Shown here: piece by piece, positions 1 through 6,219 of the stretch
How positions within the stretch are numbered: position 1 is the first letter of the stretch
Layout: each line of letters opens with the position of its first letter
Source: Nitrospiraceae bacterium
Lineage (GTDB): Bacteria; Nitrospirota; Nitrospiria; Nitrospirales; UBA8639
DNA: 9,426 nucleotides
Direction of reading: 5' to 3'
Assembly: GCA_003523945.1 (NCBI GenBank)
Contig: DOFS01000546.1
Location: forward strand, 1 to 9,426
Notes under the pieces: model-generated
Databases searched by the model: none
What the model saw: the letters and a program-made list of their open reading frames with translations, nothing else
Told to the model about the DNA's origin: nothing
Position numbers and translations under genes: made by a program

Positions 1-2
1 CC

Positions 3-1085
3 TGGCCCGTCCAACCTGCCGCAGGGGCGTTATTGGATGGATTAATGGGTGGAGTGGAGGAATCGCTGGGGAAGCGGGCAGAAGCCAAAGGTGAGCAGCT
101 CATCATCGGGAACTTTTATCAGGCTGAAAGACCTGACTCCCACGCACCCATTGGTGTCATGGGGGATCATACCCACAACAAGGGCGAGTTGATGTTCGCC
201 TATCGGTACATGCGCATGTTTATGGACGGGAACAGAGATGGAACAAATAATGTTTCAGCCAGCAACGTCCTGAATTCTTATGCAATCACCCCCCTTCAAA
301 TGACGACGCAAATGCACATGTTCAGTGCGATGTATGGATTAAACGATACCGTGACATTAATGGCCATGCTTCCCTATGTCATGAAATCCATGGACCATCG
401 GAACAGGGCTGGAGTGAAATTTACAACGAATGCGAGTGGATTCGGAGATTTCAAAGTGGGGGCGTTGTGGCGACTCTATGCGTTTGAGACCCCCAGTATC
501 GGGGCCCACCGGTTTCATTTAAATACCGGCCTGTCTCTGCCGACCGGAGATATCAATCCGACCGATAAAACACCACTGGGGAACAATTCGTTGCTGCCGT
601 ATCCTATGCGGTTGGGTTCTGGAACAGTGGATCTTTTGCCCGGCCTGACCTATACGGGGGTCTTACACAATGTCTCATGGGGTCTTCAGGCACTGGGAAC
701 CGTTCGCCTCGGGGAAAACCAACAAGGCTACAGAGAAGGCCATCGGTATCAGATCAATACGTGGGGCGCCTACCGTTGGGCTGAATGGATCAGCACCTCC
801 GCTCGGTTCAACTGGCAACAATGGGGAAATATTAAAAGCCGGGACGGTCAACTCCAAACGACAATAGGCCCCATGAACATTCCATTAGTTCAAACAGTGG
901 ATCCAGACCTTCAGGCCGGAAAACGATTGGATATCATGGGTGGTGTGAATATTTTATTTCCGGAATGGATAGGGTTGGAAAATCATTTGAACGTGGAAGC
1001 GGGGCTTCCTATCTATCAATATCTCGATGGGCCGCAATTGAAGCAAAGCTGGTCTTTTTGGGCCGGCTGGCAAATCATCATGTAA
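3..1085 (+). CDS. Outer-membrane beta-barrel porin/transporter-like protein, 5' partial
   Basis: The reading frame is open to the left window edge. Codons before the TTG at 33 read WPVQPAAGALL, so the true start and any signal peptide lie upstream and the TTG is probably internal. The visible 350+ residues have the look of an outer-membrane barrel: alternating polar/aromatic strands (for example RWAEWISTSARFNWQQW and SWSFWAGWQIIM), turns rich in Gly/Asn/Asp, and an aromatic C-terminal strand. Counting from the TTG, residues 41-122 hold GVMGDHTHNKGE, RYMRMFMDGNRDGT and QMHMFSAMY, a pattern I recognise from a widespread family annotated only as 'transporter' or hypothetical, distantly like the MetA phenol-degradation barrel proteins. 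Thirteen Met and four His fall between residues 43 and 122, which suggests metal (copper?) handling; this is inference. The gene is followed after 60 bases by the cupredoxin-like gene, probably in one operon. I am confident of an outer-membrane barrel and unsure of the substrate. Confidence 0.75.
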   Translation, partial: WPVQPAAGALLDGLMGGVEESLGKRAEAKGEQLIIGNFYQAERPDSHAPIGVMGDHTHNKGELMFAYRYMRMFMDGNRDGTNNVSASNVLNSYAITPLQMTTQMHMFSAMYGLNDTVTLMAMLPYVMKSMDHRNRAGVKFTTNASGFGDFKVGALWRLYAFETPSIGAHRFHLNTGLSLPTGDINPTDKTPLGNNSLLPYPMRLGSGTVDLLPGLTYTGVLHNVSWGLQALGTVRLGENQQGYREGHRYQINTWGAYRWAEWISTSARFNWQQWGNIKSRDGQLQTTIGPMNIPLVQTVDPDLQAGKRLDIMGGVNILFPEWIGLENHLNVEAGLPIYQYLDGPQLKQSWSFWAGWQIIM

Positions 1086-1092
1086 AGAGAGG

Positions 1093-1123
1093 CCCCTTAC
1101 TGACGCAGTAAGTCTGTGAGGGG
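1093..1123 (+). other. Intergenic hairpin between the barrel and cupredoxin-like genes
   Basis: Bases 1093-1104 (CCCCTTACTGAC) pair with 1112-1123 (GTCTGTGAGGGG) around the loop GCAGTAA: 11 of 12 positions pair, one as G-T, with a single T-T mismatch. No T-run follows on the + strand, so it is a poor intrinsic terminator. It could attenuate, stabilise or separate the two messages. It ends only 10 bases before the AGGAG of the next gene. Confidence 0.4.
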
Positions 1124-1133
1124 TCTAAAATAC

Positions 1134-1138
1134 AGGAG
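1134..1138 (+). promoter_or_regulatory. Ribosome binding site deciding the start at 1146
   Basis: AGGAG sits 7 bases before ATG 1146. This favours 1146 over the GTG-like start 30 bases upstream (1116), which falls inside the right arm of the hairpin and would put charged residues ahead of the signal peptide. Confidence 0.75.
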
Positions 1139-1145
1139 ATTGACC

Positions 1146-1952
1146 ATGAAGAAAACAACCATCATAGGGATTGCCGTCGGTGTGCTCCTCGTCACAGGAA
1201 CCACCCTGGCGCAGGCCTATAAAACCAGTGAAGTTCAACATGGTGGAACGATTCAGGGACATATCACCTTTGCCGGTTCCTCGCCAGCACCGCTGCGTTT
1301 TACCGTAGAAAAGAATCCAGAAGTTTGTGGACAGGAAAGAAGTCTCCTGAAAGTCGAGACTCATAATGGATTCCTAACCGGAGCCGTGGTAGTCCTGGAG
1401 GGCGTTCAAACAGGTAAACCTTTCCCGGCGGAGTCCTTTCCAGGGGCTAGACCGGGTGAGGGAGAGTTTCGATATCAGGGCGGTAATACTCTTGGTCTTC
1501 AGGTTAGGACCAAAGGCTGTAATTTTGGACCCTTTACGGGGGTGATCGCTGCCGATGAACCGGTGCAATTTGAAAACCAGGATATCATCAAACATACCTT
1601 GCATACCTTTGTGGCTCGAGATAAAAAGGGGACTATTCTGCGCACCACCCATAATCAAGATCTTCAACCTCAGACGGTCATCCACGAAACATTTGATTCG
1701 GATAAGCTGAAAACAGGTCATGTGGTGCGTCTCATCTGCAACCGGCATGATTTCATGCAGAACTGGCTCTACGCAGTGGACCACCCCTATTTTGCTATTT
1801 CCGATCAGGAGGGACGTTTCACGATAAACGAGATACCCCCGGGAACTTATACCCTACTGGCTTGGCATCCAATTTTGGGGGAACAGAGGCAGGAAGTCCA
1901 CGTCATGGCAGACAGCGAATTGCAATCGGAGTTCCAGTTCGCAAGGAAATGA
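1146..1952 (+). CDS. Secreted cupredoxin-like protein with carboxypeptidase-regulatory-like C-terminal domain
   Basis: The protein has 268 residues. Residues 1-24 form a clear Sec signal peptide (MKK, a hydrophobic core, then LAQA before YKTSEV), so the product is periplasmic. Residues 33-60 (GGTIQGHITFAG and on) and 77-90 (LTGAVVVLEGV) match the start of proteins annotated as methylamine-utilisation-like or plastocyanin-like. Residues 142-155 (FENQDIIKHTLHTF) and 197-204 (ICNRHDFM) carry a probable type 1 copper-like ligand set, His150 or His153, Cys198, His201 and Met204, with Cys-x2-His-x2-Met spacing. Residues 212-268 (HPYFAIS, GRFTINEIPPGTYTLLAWHP) form a carboxypeptidase-regulatory/CNA-B-like beta-sandwich. 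Two further cysteines, 61 and 125, could pair. Such proteins commonly accompany electron-transfer or metal genes, and here the partner is the Met/His-rich barrel protein. The fold call is good; bound copper is inferred. Confidence 0.8.
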   Translation: MKKTTIIGIAVGVLLVTGTTLAQAYKTSEVQHGGTIQGHITFAGSSPAPLRFTVEKNPEVCGQERSLLKVETHNGFLTGAVVVLEGVQTGKPFPAESFPGARPGEGEFRYQGGNTLGLQVRTKGCNFGPFTGVIAADEPVQFENQDIIKHTLHTFVARDKKGTILRTTHNQDLQPQTVIHETFDSDKLKTGHVVRLICNRHDFMQNWLYAVDHPYFAISDQEGRFTINEIPPGTYTLLAWHPILGEQRQEVHVMADSELQSEFQFARK

Positions 1953-1963
1953 TTCTTTTGGAA

Positions 1964-1984
1964 TTCTCAACTTAGGGGTGAGAA
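1964..1984. terminator. Weak inverted repeat between convergent genes
   Basis: TTCTCA (1964-1969) and TGAGAA (1979-1984) form a 6-bp stem in the 39-base gap between the convergent stop codons. A competing stem pairs GGGTG (1976-1980) with CACCC (1996-2000). Neither is followed by a T-run on either strand, so bidirectional termination here is a guess from position. Confidence 0.25.
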
Positions 1985-1991
1985 CGTCGTC

Positions 1992-2558
1992 TCAACACCC
2001 GAACCGCGAATCACAGGGCGGCAGTTTAAACCCTCCATGGGGCAAAGGAGACCATTCAGGCCCCGGGCCGGGAGGCTCTTGAAGGTCGCTATTATCATAG
2101 GGTTCTTCGTTCCCGGTCACCCCATCCTCATAGGAATCCTTGAACATCTCACCCAATTCTTGTTCAAACTTCCCGTTTCCATTTAAATCAATCCAAAAAA
2201 ACACCGGGTCGCCAACGGTTAATACTACTGGAGTGCCAAACTCGTCGAGCCAAACCCTATAAGTTCGACGCGCCGTCATAAAATTAACGGATCCGGATCC
2301 GGTCAAATCAAATTCTCTAAAAAACATATCATTCCGCCAATCATAATAGGCCTTGATTTCTCGAGGGTCGAATTCATCCGGTTCAACCGGAAGCTTTGGG
2401 CGAGGGTTTATGGACGAAAACGGGGTGGCATTCATAGCCACGGGTTGAACAAGAAAGGAAGGCTGGTGGTTGGCTTGAGATGGGAAATAAAGCTCCTCAC
2501 GGGAGGTGTAATTCAATGCACTTAGCATTGCGATAAGTAGAAAGGGAACCTGTGTCAT
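1992..2558 (-). CDS. Small exported protein with two EF-hand/dockerin-like calcium-binding loops
   Basis: I do not recognise a named gene. From the ATG at 2558 the protein has 188 residues. The frame is open 24 codons further upstream, but that stretch is polar and the ATG at 2558 begins directly with a hydrophobic segment (residues 5-15, VPFLLIAMLSA), a likely though weakly charged signal peptide. Residues 20-65 are Pro/Ser/Asn-rich linker. The C-terminal half is acidic and contains two calcium-loop-like motifs: FDLTGSGSVNF (residues 83-93) and IDLNGNGKFEQE (123-134), with the DxN/TGxG core of EF-hand or dockerin loops. Neither has a full canonical 12-residue EF-hand. The C-terminus is Pro/Gly-rich with two Cys (182, 188). 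Upstream GAAGAG/AGGAG-like purines lie 10-14 bases before the start. It converges with the cupredoxin-like gene and diverges from phoD-like. Function is unknown; calcium binding is inferred. Confidence 0.6.
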   Translation of the reverse strand: MTQVPFLLIAMLSALNYTSREELYFPSQANHQPSFLVQPVAMNATPFSSINPRPKLPVEPDEFDPREIKAYYDWRNDMFFREFDLTGSGSVNFMTARRTYRVWLDEFGTPVVLTVGDPVFFWIDLNGNGKFEQELGEMFKDSYEDGVTGNEEPYDNSDLQEPPGPGPEWSPLPHGGFKLPPCDSRFGC

Positions 2559-2580
2559 AAGATATTGCTCTTCTCCTCGA

Positions 2581-2603
2581 AATTTAGAGAAACTAGTTAA
2601 ATT
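2581..2603. promoter_or_regulatory. Operator-like inverted repeat overlapping the minus-strand promoter
   Basis: AATTTA (2581-2586) and TAAATT (2598-2603) are perfect inverted half-sites separated by 11 bases, and an 8-base palindrome AACTAGTT lies at 2591-2598. The right half-site overlaps the candidate -10 box of the minus-strand gene, a usual place for a repressor site. AT-rich half-sites arise easily by chance. Confidence 0.25.
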
Positions 2604-2630
2604 GTATTCCTCGCAGGAGCAAAGGCGCAA
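2601..2630 (-). promoter_or_regulatory. Candidate sigma70-type promoter for the EF-hand-like gene
   Basis: Read on the minus strand, TACAAT (bases 2606-2601) matches the -10 consensus at five of six positions. TTGCGC (2630-2625) matches the -35 at three of six, with an 18-base spacer. The implied start near 2594 gives a leader of about 36 bases before ATG 2558. The -35 is poor, so activation or chance are both possible. Confidence 0.35.
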
Positions 2631-2740
2631 ATGAGGCGAGGAACCTGAACCATTTAATCTTATTCGATGTGCCTATCGCGTGCTGAAGGGCGTTCGGATA
2701 TCATCCACAGTCGGGTTCATCCCGTTCTTAACCCTATCTC

Positions 2741-2746
2741 TATTAT
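2741..2746 (+). promoter_or_regulatory. Candidate -10 box upstream of the phoD-like gene
   Basis: TATTAT matches the -10 consensus at five of six positions and would give a leader of about 45 bases before the start at 2799. I see no convincing -35 at 16-18 bases upstream (CATCCC region), so the promoter is weak or activator-dependent. Phosphate control is common for phoD genes, but I could not discern a clear Pho box. Confidence 0.2.
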
Positions 2747-2798
2747 TTATCCCGGAATTCCTCACGGCCGGAAGACTCTAAAAGGATTCGCCATAACA

Positions 2799-4127
2799 AT
2801 GAAACAGGAACCAAGCTGGATGAGGCATGGGCGACTTGCCCCGACCGACATGAAAAAATGGGCATTGCTCCTCTGCCTTTCTGGAGTGTTGGGAGGGTGT
2901 GTTTCCATAGAGTCTCCGGATAGGGCTCAACAGAGGGGAGCCGGATTTAATTGCGCCGTGGGAGATGTGACACCACATGAGGCCATCGTGTGGCTGAAAA
3001 CCACTGAGGCTCAAACACTGAAGATTCAATACTCCACTGACCCACTGTGGGGCACCTTTCAAGAAACCATGATGGTCCCGACTACTCCGGAAACCGATTT
3101 CACCACACACATTACTCTGACGAATCTGGCTCCAAAAACACGGTATTGGTATCGGAGCCTGGTGCCGGGAAAGAATCCTGGACGACCGTGCCAATTCCTC
3201 ACGGCTCCTCTCGAAGAAGACTCCATAGCCGTGACCTTTGTCATTGGAGGCGATACACGCCATAGCTTTCAACCATTTTTAATCATGGAAACGATGCGTA
3301 CGATGAGTCCGGATTTTTTTGTCTTTTTGGGAGACACCATTTACGCGGATAAGGAAACGCCTGCAAGGGAATTATCGGAGTATTGGGACAAGTACCGGGA
3401 AAACCGTGATACGTTCGCCGAAGCCCTTTTGGCAGACACAAGCGTCTATGCGATATGGGACGATCACGAGGTGGACAGTGACTTCACCTCAACACATTCC
3501 CTCCTGCCAACTGGTCGCCAAGCCTTTTTTCATTATTGGCCCGTTCGCCAACTGGCTCAAGATTCTACCCGTCTCTACCGGACGTTTCGATGGGGAACGG
3601 GGGTGGAACTCTTTCTCTTAGATACCCGCCAATATCGTAATCCGGCAACCAACTCGATGTTGGGAGAAGATCAAAAACAATGGCTGTTGGCAGGGCTGGC
3701 GGCTTCTTCCGCCAGCTTCAAGTTTATTATTTCCTCAGTCCCGTTTTCAGATCCACGCGTCGATAAATGGGGAGAATATCCCGAAGAGCGAGATGAGATT
3801 TTGCGGTTTTTAACCATAAATGGCATTACGGGGGTGGTGTTCCTCGCTGGAGATGTCCATCATGCCGCGGTGAGCTTGATGCATGGGATGACGGATCGCA
3901 AGGAATATATTTTCGGCCCCTTGGCCGCTCCGATGAATGACAAGATTTCCGGTCAAGAGCCACGGTTTGAATACTATCAGGACGACTCACCCAATTTCGG
4001 AAAAATCACGGTTCAACCGGATCTATTCAAGCCTTCGGTCCACATAGAGTGGTTTGATGCCAACAAGACGTTGCTTCACCACGTCACCATTGAGGATGAT
4101 CGAGACAATCCCTTAACCTCCCGGTAA
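2799..4127 (+). CDS. PhoD-family alkaline phosphatase/phosphodiesterase, lipoprotein
   Basis: This is a metallophosphoesterase that hydrolyses phosphoesters outside the cytoplasm. From 2799 it has 442 residues; AAGGA at 2782-2786 supports this start with 12-base spacing. The ATG at 2850 has no visible ribosome site but gives a textbook lipoprotein signal (MKKWALLLCLSGVLGGC, 425 residues); the lipobox Cys is residue 34 of the longer form. An N-terminal PhoD_N fibronectin-like domain spans about residues 50-140. Catalytic-domain motifs follow in order: GGDTRHS (150-156), LGDTIYAD (177-184), WDDHEVDSDF (220-229), LDTRQYR (274-280) and AGDVHHAA (350-357), all typical of the PhoD family (PF09423). 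Oddities: there is no twin-arginine motif although classical PhoD is a Tat substrate, and the first motif is GGDTR rather than the Cys-containing form of Bacillus PhoD. The dehydrogenase gene follows after 12 bases. Confidence 0.88.
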   Translation: MKQEPSWMRHGRLAPTDMKKWALLLCLSGVLGGCVSIESPDRAQQRGAGFNCAVGDVTPHEAIVWLKTTEAQTLKIQYSTDPLWGTFQETMMVPTTPETDFTTHITLTNLAPKTRYWYRSLVPGKNPGRPCQFLTAPLEEDSIAVTFVIGGDTRHSFQPFLIMETMRTMSPDFFVFLGDTIYADKETPARELSEYWDKYRENRDTFAEALLADTSVYAIWDDHEVDSDFTSTHSLLPTGRQAFFHYWPVRQLAQDSTRLYRTFRWGTGVELFLLDTRQYRNPATNSMLGEDQKQWLLAGLAASSASFKFIISSVPFSDPRVDKWGEYPEERDEILRFLTINGITGVVFLAGDVHHAAVSLMHGMTDRKEYIFGPLAAPMNDKISGQEPRFEYYQDDSPNFGKITVQPDLFKPSVHIEWFDANKTLLHHVTIEDDRDNPLTSR

Positions 4128-4139
4128 AAGAGGAATGCC

Positions 4140-5165
4140 ATGAAAGCTGTTGGACTGACTCGATATCTTCCCATCACGGACCCTGAATCCTTACTCGATG
4201 TCGAGCTTCCCAAACCGGAACCTTACGGAAGAGATCTGTTAGTTCGGATAGAAGCCATCTCCGTCAATCCGGTGGATACCAAAATTCGCCATTCCAAGGG
4301 TGCCGACCATCACGAGGCTTTACCGCAAGTACTAGGCTGGGATGCTGCTGGAGTCGTGGTGGCCACAGGGAACGAGGTCGCGATGTTTCAGCCGGGCGAT
4401 GCCGTTTACTATTCTGGCAGCATTGGTCGTCCGGGGTGTAATAGCGAGTATCATCTTGTGGATGAACGAATTGTGGGGAAAAAACCCGCTTTCTGGAGCA
4501 TGGCTCAATCAGCAGCCCTGCCACTGACAGTGATTACCGCCTATGAAGCCCTGTTCGATCGAATGGGGATTGCCAAAGACGGACGAGCAGAAGGCCAGGT
4601 CCTATTGATCATTGGTGGAGCGGGTGGGGTCGGATCCATTGCCATTCAGTTTGCCAAACTCGTCAATCTTCTGGTGATCGCCACGGCATCACGGGCTGAG
4701 TCAAAATCGTGGTGCCGAGGAATGGGAGCGGATGCTGTGATTGATCATTCGCAATCCCTACTGCCCCAATTACAACAACTGGGATACCCTTTGGTTGACT
4801 ATATTTTGAATACCTCGCATATGGAACAACATTGGACCGATATGGCGGAAGCCATCAAACCTCAAGGCCACATTTGCGGAATTGTGGACACCCCAGGCCC
4901 GGTAGACATCAACGCACTCAAACGCAAAAGCGCGACGTTTTCGTGGGAATTCATGTTCACCCGATCCATGTATCAGACGGACGATATGGTTGAACAACAC
5001 AAGCTGCTCACCCAGGTCGCGCATTGGGTCGATTCGGGAATGATCCAATCTACACTGACCGAAACCCTCTCCCCAATCAACGCGGCTAATCTCAAAACCG
5101 CCCATGCCAAGGTCGAATCAGGGCGCATGATTGGAAAGTTCGTCTTAACCGGCTGGCCTTCCTAA
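4140..5165 (+). CDS. Zinc-independent medium-chain dehydrogenase / NADPH:quinone reductase-like oxidoreductase
   Basis: The protein has 341 residues and belongs to the MDR superfamily, nearest in my judgement to the 'zinc-binding alcohol dehydrogenase family' of YogA/quinone-oxidoreductase type. An N-terminal GroES-like domain covers residues 1-125 (RIEAISVNPVDTKIR at 37-50, LGWDAAGVV at 65-73, FQPGDAVYYSG at 83-93). The Rossmann domain follows, with the dinucleotide loop IIGGAGGVGSIAIQFAK at 157-173. The position of the first catalytic zinc Cys is occupied by the SVNPVD motif, and the four-Cys structural zinc cluster is missing (only Cys100, 192 and 246), so it should work without zinc, reducing quinones or enones with NAD(P)H. 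It is cytoplasmic, with no signal peptide. AAGAGGA (4128-4134) lies 5 bases before the ATG. The 12-base gap after the PhoD-like stop argues for one transcript. The natural substrate cannot be read from sequence. Confidence 0.88.
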   Translation: MKAVGLTRYLPITDPESLLDVELPKPEPYGRDLLVRIEAISVNPVDTKIRHSKGADHHEALPQVLGWDAAGVVVATGNEVAMFQPGDAVYYSGSIGRPGCNSEYHLVDERIVGKKPAFWSMAQSAALPLTVITAYEALFDRMGIAKDGRAEGQVLLIIGGAGGVGSIAIQFAKLVNLLVIATASRAESKSWCRGMGADAVIDHSQSLLPQLQQLGYPLVDYILNTSHMEQHWTDMAEAIKPQGHICGIVDTPGPVDINALKRKSATFSWEFMFTRSMYQTDDMVEQHKLLTQVAHWVDSGMIQSTLTETLSPINAANLKTAHAKVESGRMIGKFVLTGWPS

Positions 5166-5204
5166 TGGGAAAATGCAAAGATGCCATTGCGGCCGTCATA
5201 AAAC

Positions 5205-5222
5205 CCTGTTCCAAACAACAGG
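5205..5222. other. Perfect 6-bp hairpin in the 145-base gap before the first methyltransferase
   Basis: CCTGTT and AACAGG flank the loop CCAAAC. On the minus strand the stem is followed by GTTTTATG, so it resembles a weak minus-strand terminator, but no minus-strand gene reads into it. On the + strand there is no T-run. The rest of 5166-5310 shows no gene, no strong promoter and no clear ribosome site. Confidence 0.3.
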
Positions 5223-5310
5223 CCATTCAGAAATAGGTGGGATGCCAACACACTCGTCCAGACCGACCTTAACATGCTAGGGTCTCCGGGATGTTCAGCT
5301 CCCGTTATTC

Positions 5311-6138
5311 ATGATGCCCAATCCTCCCCATTCATTCTCGTTGAAGACCCCGCCGGCTTGGCTGTGTGAATTGCCGAAAAAAGATCCCTGGTCGAGACCG
5401 TTTGCCGAAAGCCTCTTGACCCATCTGGACCTCTTTGAAGGCGCCACAATACTGGATGTGGCCTGTGGGGATGGCATACCCTCTTTTTATCTCGCGCATC
5501 GTGTTGGACCAACTGGCCGGGTTGTTGGAATTGATGTCAATCACGCGCAACTCATTCGATCTCGCGCCATACAGGGACCGTATTTCCCCTGGCTTGAATT
5601 TCGCCATGGGGATGTCCGAACACTGCCATCCGATCTCGGGCAATTCGATCGCATCACGGGCAATTTGTCCTTTATGTTTTTTCGACCCCATCGTCAACAA
5701 GCCCTTCAGCAATTAACTCGATTTCTCAAGCCTGGAGGCCAATTGGTCCTCACTTTCCCCTCACTCGGAACATTTGATTCTTTATGGGGACGCGTGGACC
5801 GGGAGATGACCCAACACGGGCTCACGAAAGAGCAAGAGAGATTTGCGGCATATCTTGCCGAACGGCCTTCCGCAATGGATGCTAGAAAATGGCTGGCAGC
5901 CTGCGGGTTGGTCAACATTGACGTGGCAGAATATCCCCTGGAAGTGCATACCGGTCCAGGTCAGGAATTTCTGTATCATCCCTTGCTCCGTGGGGGGTTT
6001 CTGGATGATGTGTATGAATGTTTCACCGATCCAACATTGGCAGACCAATTTATGGATGGAATTTCCCTGGACATCAAAAGTTTCGTGCCGCTCTTCGCAC
6101 AACGCTGTGTTATGGCTGGTTGGTCCCCAGGGCTATGA
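5311..6138 (+). CDS. Class I SAM-dependent methyltransferase
   Basis: The protein has 275 residues with a Methyltransf_11/25-type Rossmann core. Motif I is ILDVACGDGIPSFYLA (47-62), the acidic ribose-binding Asp lies in VGIDVN (72-77), motif II is FRHGDVRTLP (97-106), motif post-II is FDRITGNLSFMFF (112-124), and LKPGGQLVLTFPS (139-151) ends the SAM fold. Residues 155-275 form a cap/substrate region with no motif I recognise (DREMTQHGLTKEQERF and an aromatic LYHPLLRGGFLDDVYECF). It acts in the cytoplasm; the acceptor is unknown. Tandem ATGs at 5311 and 5314 both lack a clear Shine-Dalgarno sequence, so translation may be weak or the transcript may start close by. The gap of 81 bases to the O-methyltransferase on the same strand suggests co-expression. 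The two methyltransferases are not recent duplicates: domain layout and motif I differ. Confidence 0.82.
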   Translation: MMPNPPHSFSLKTPPAWLCELPKKDPWSRPFAESLLTHLDLFEGATILDVACGDGIPSFYLAHRVGPTGRVVGIDVNHAQLIRSRAIQGPYFPWLEFRHGDVRTLPSDLGQFDRITGNLSFMFFRPHRQQALQQLTRFLKPGGQLVLTFPSLGTFDSLWGRVDREMTQHGLTKEQERFAAYLAERPSAMDARKWLAACGLVNIDVAEYPLEVHTGPGQEFLYHPLLRGGFLDDVYECFTDPTLADQFMDGISLDIKSFVPLFAQRCVMAGWSPGL

Positions 6139-6204
6139 TCCATTCTTCGGCCGGTACCGAATTCAACCAGCAGGATTGTTTTTCCATATTTCTCCCATAC
6201 AGAA

Positions 6205-6210
6205 AAGGGA
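6205..6210 (+). promoter_or_regulatory. Ribosome binding site for the O-methyltransferase
   Basis: AAGGGA lies 9 bases before ATG 6220. It supports 6220 over the in-frame ATG at 6232. Confidence 0.6.
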
Positions 6211-6219
6211 ACTGAAGAG

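Noticed and set aside
1374..1784. 136-codon open frame on the minus strand
   Set aside because: It lies wholly inside the cupredoxin-like gene, has no ribosome site or recognisable domain, and the + frame has a clear signal peptide and family motifs.
2290..2301. Tandem GGATCC repeat
   Set aside because: Two copies of a hexamer encoding Gly-Ser residues inside the calcium-like loop; the coding sequence explains it.
2667..2798. 44-codon upstream extension of the PhoD-like frame
   Set aside because: The added residues do not resemble a signal peptide or domain and the start lacks a ribosome site, while the lipoprotein signal begins further on.
2778..3272. 164-codon minus-strand open frame
   Set aside because: Antisense to the PhoD-like N-terminal domain, Ser/His/Gly-rich without motifs; it mirrors the codon pattern of the real gene.
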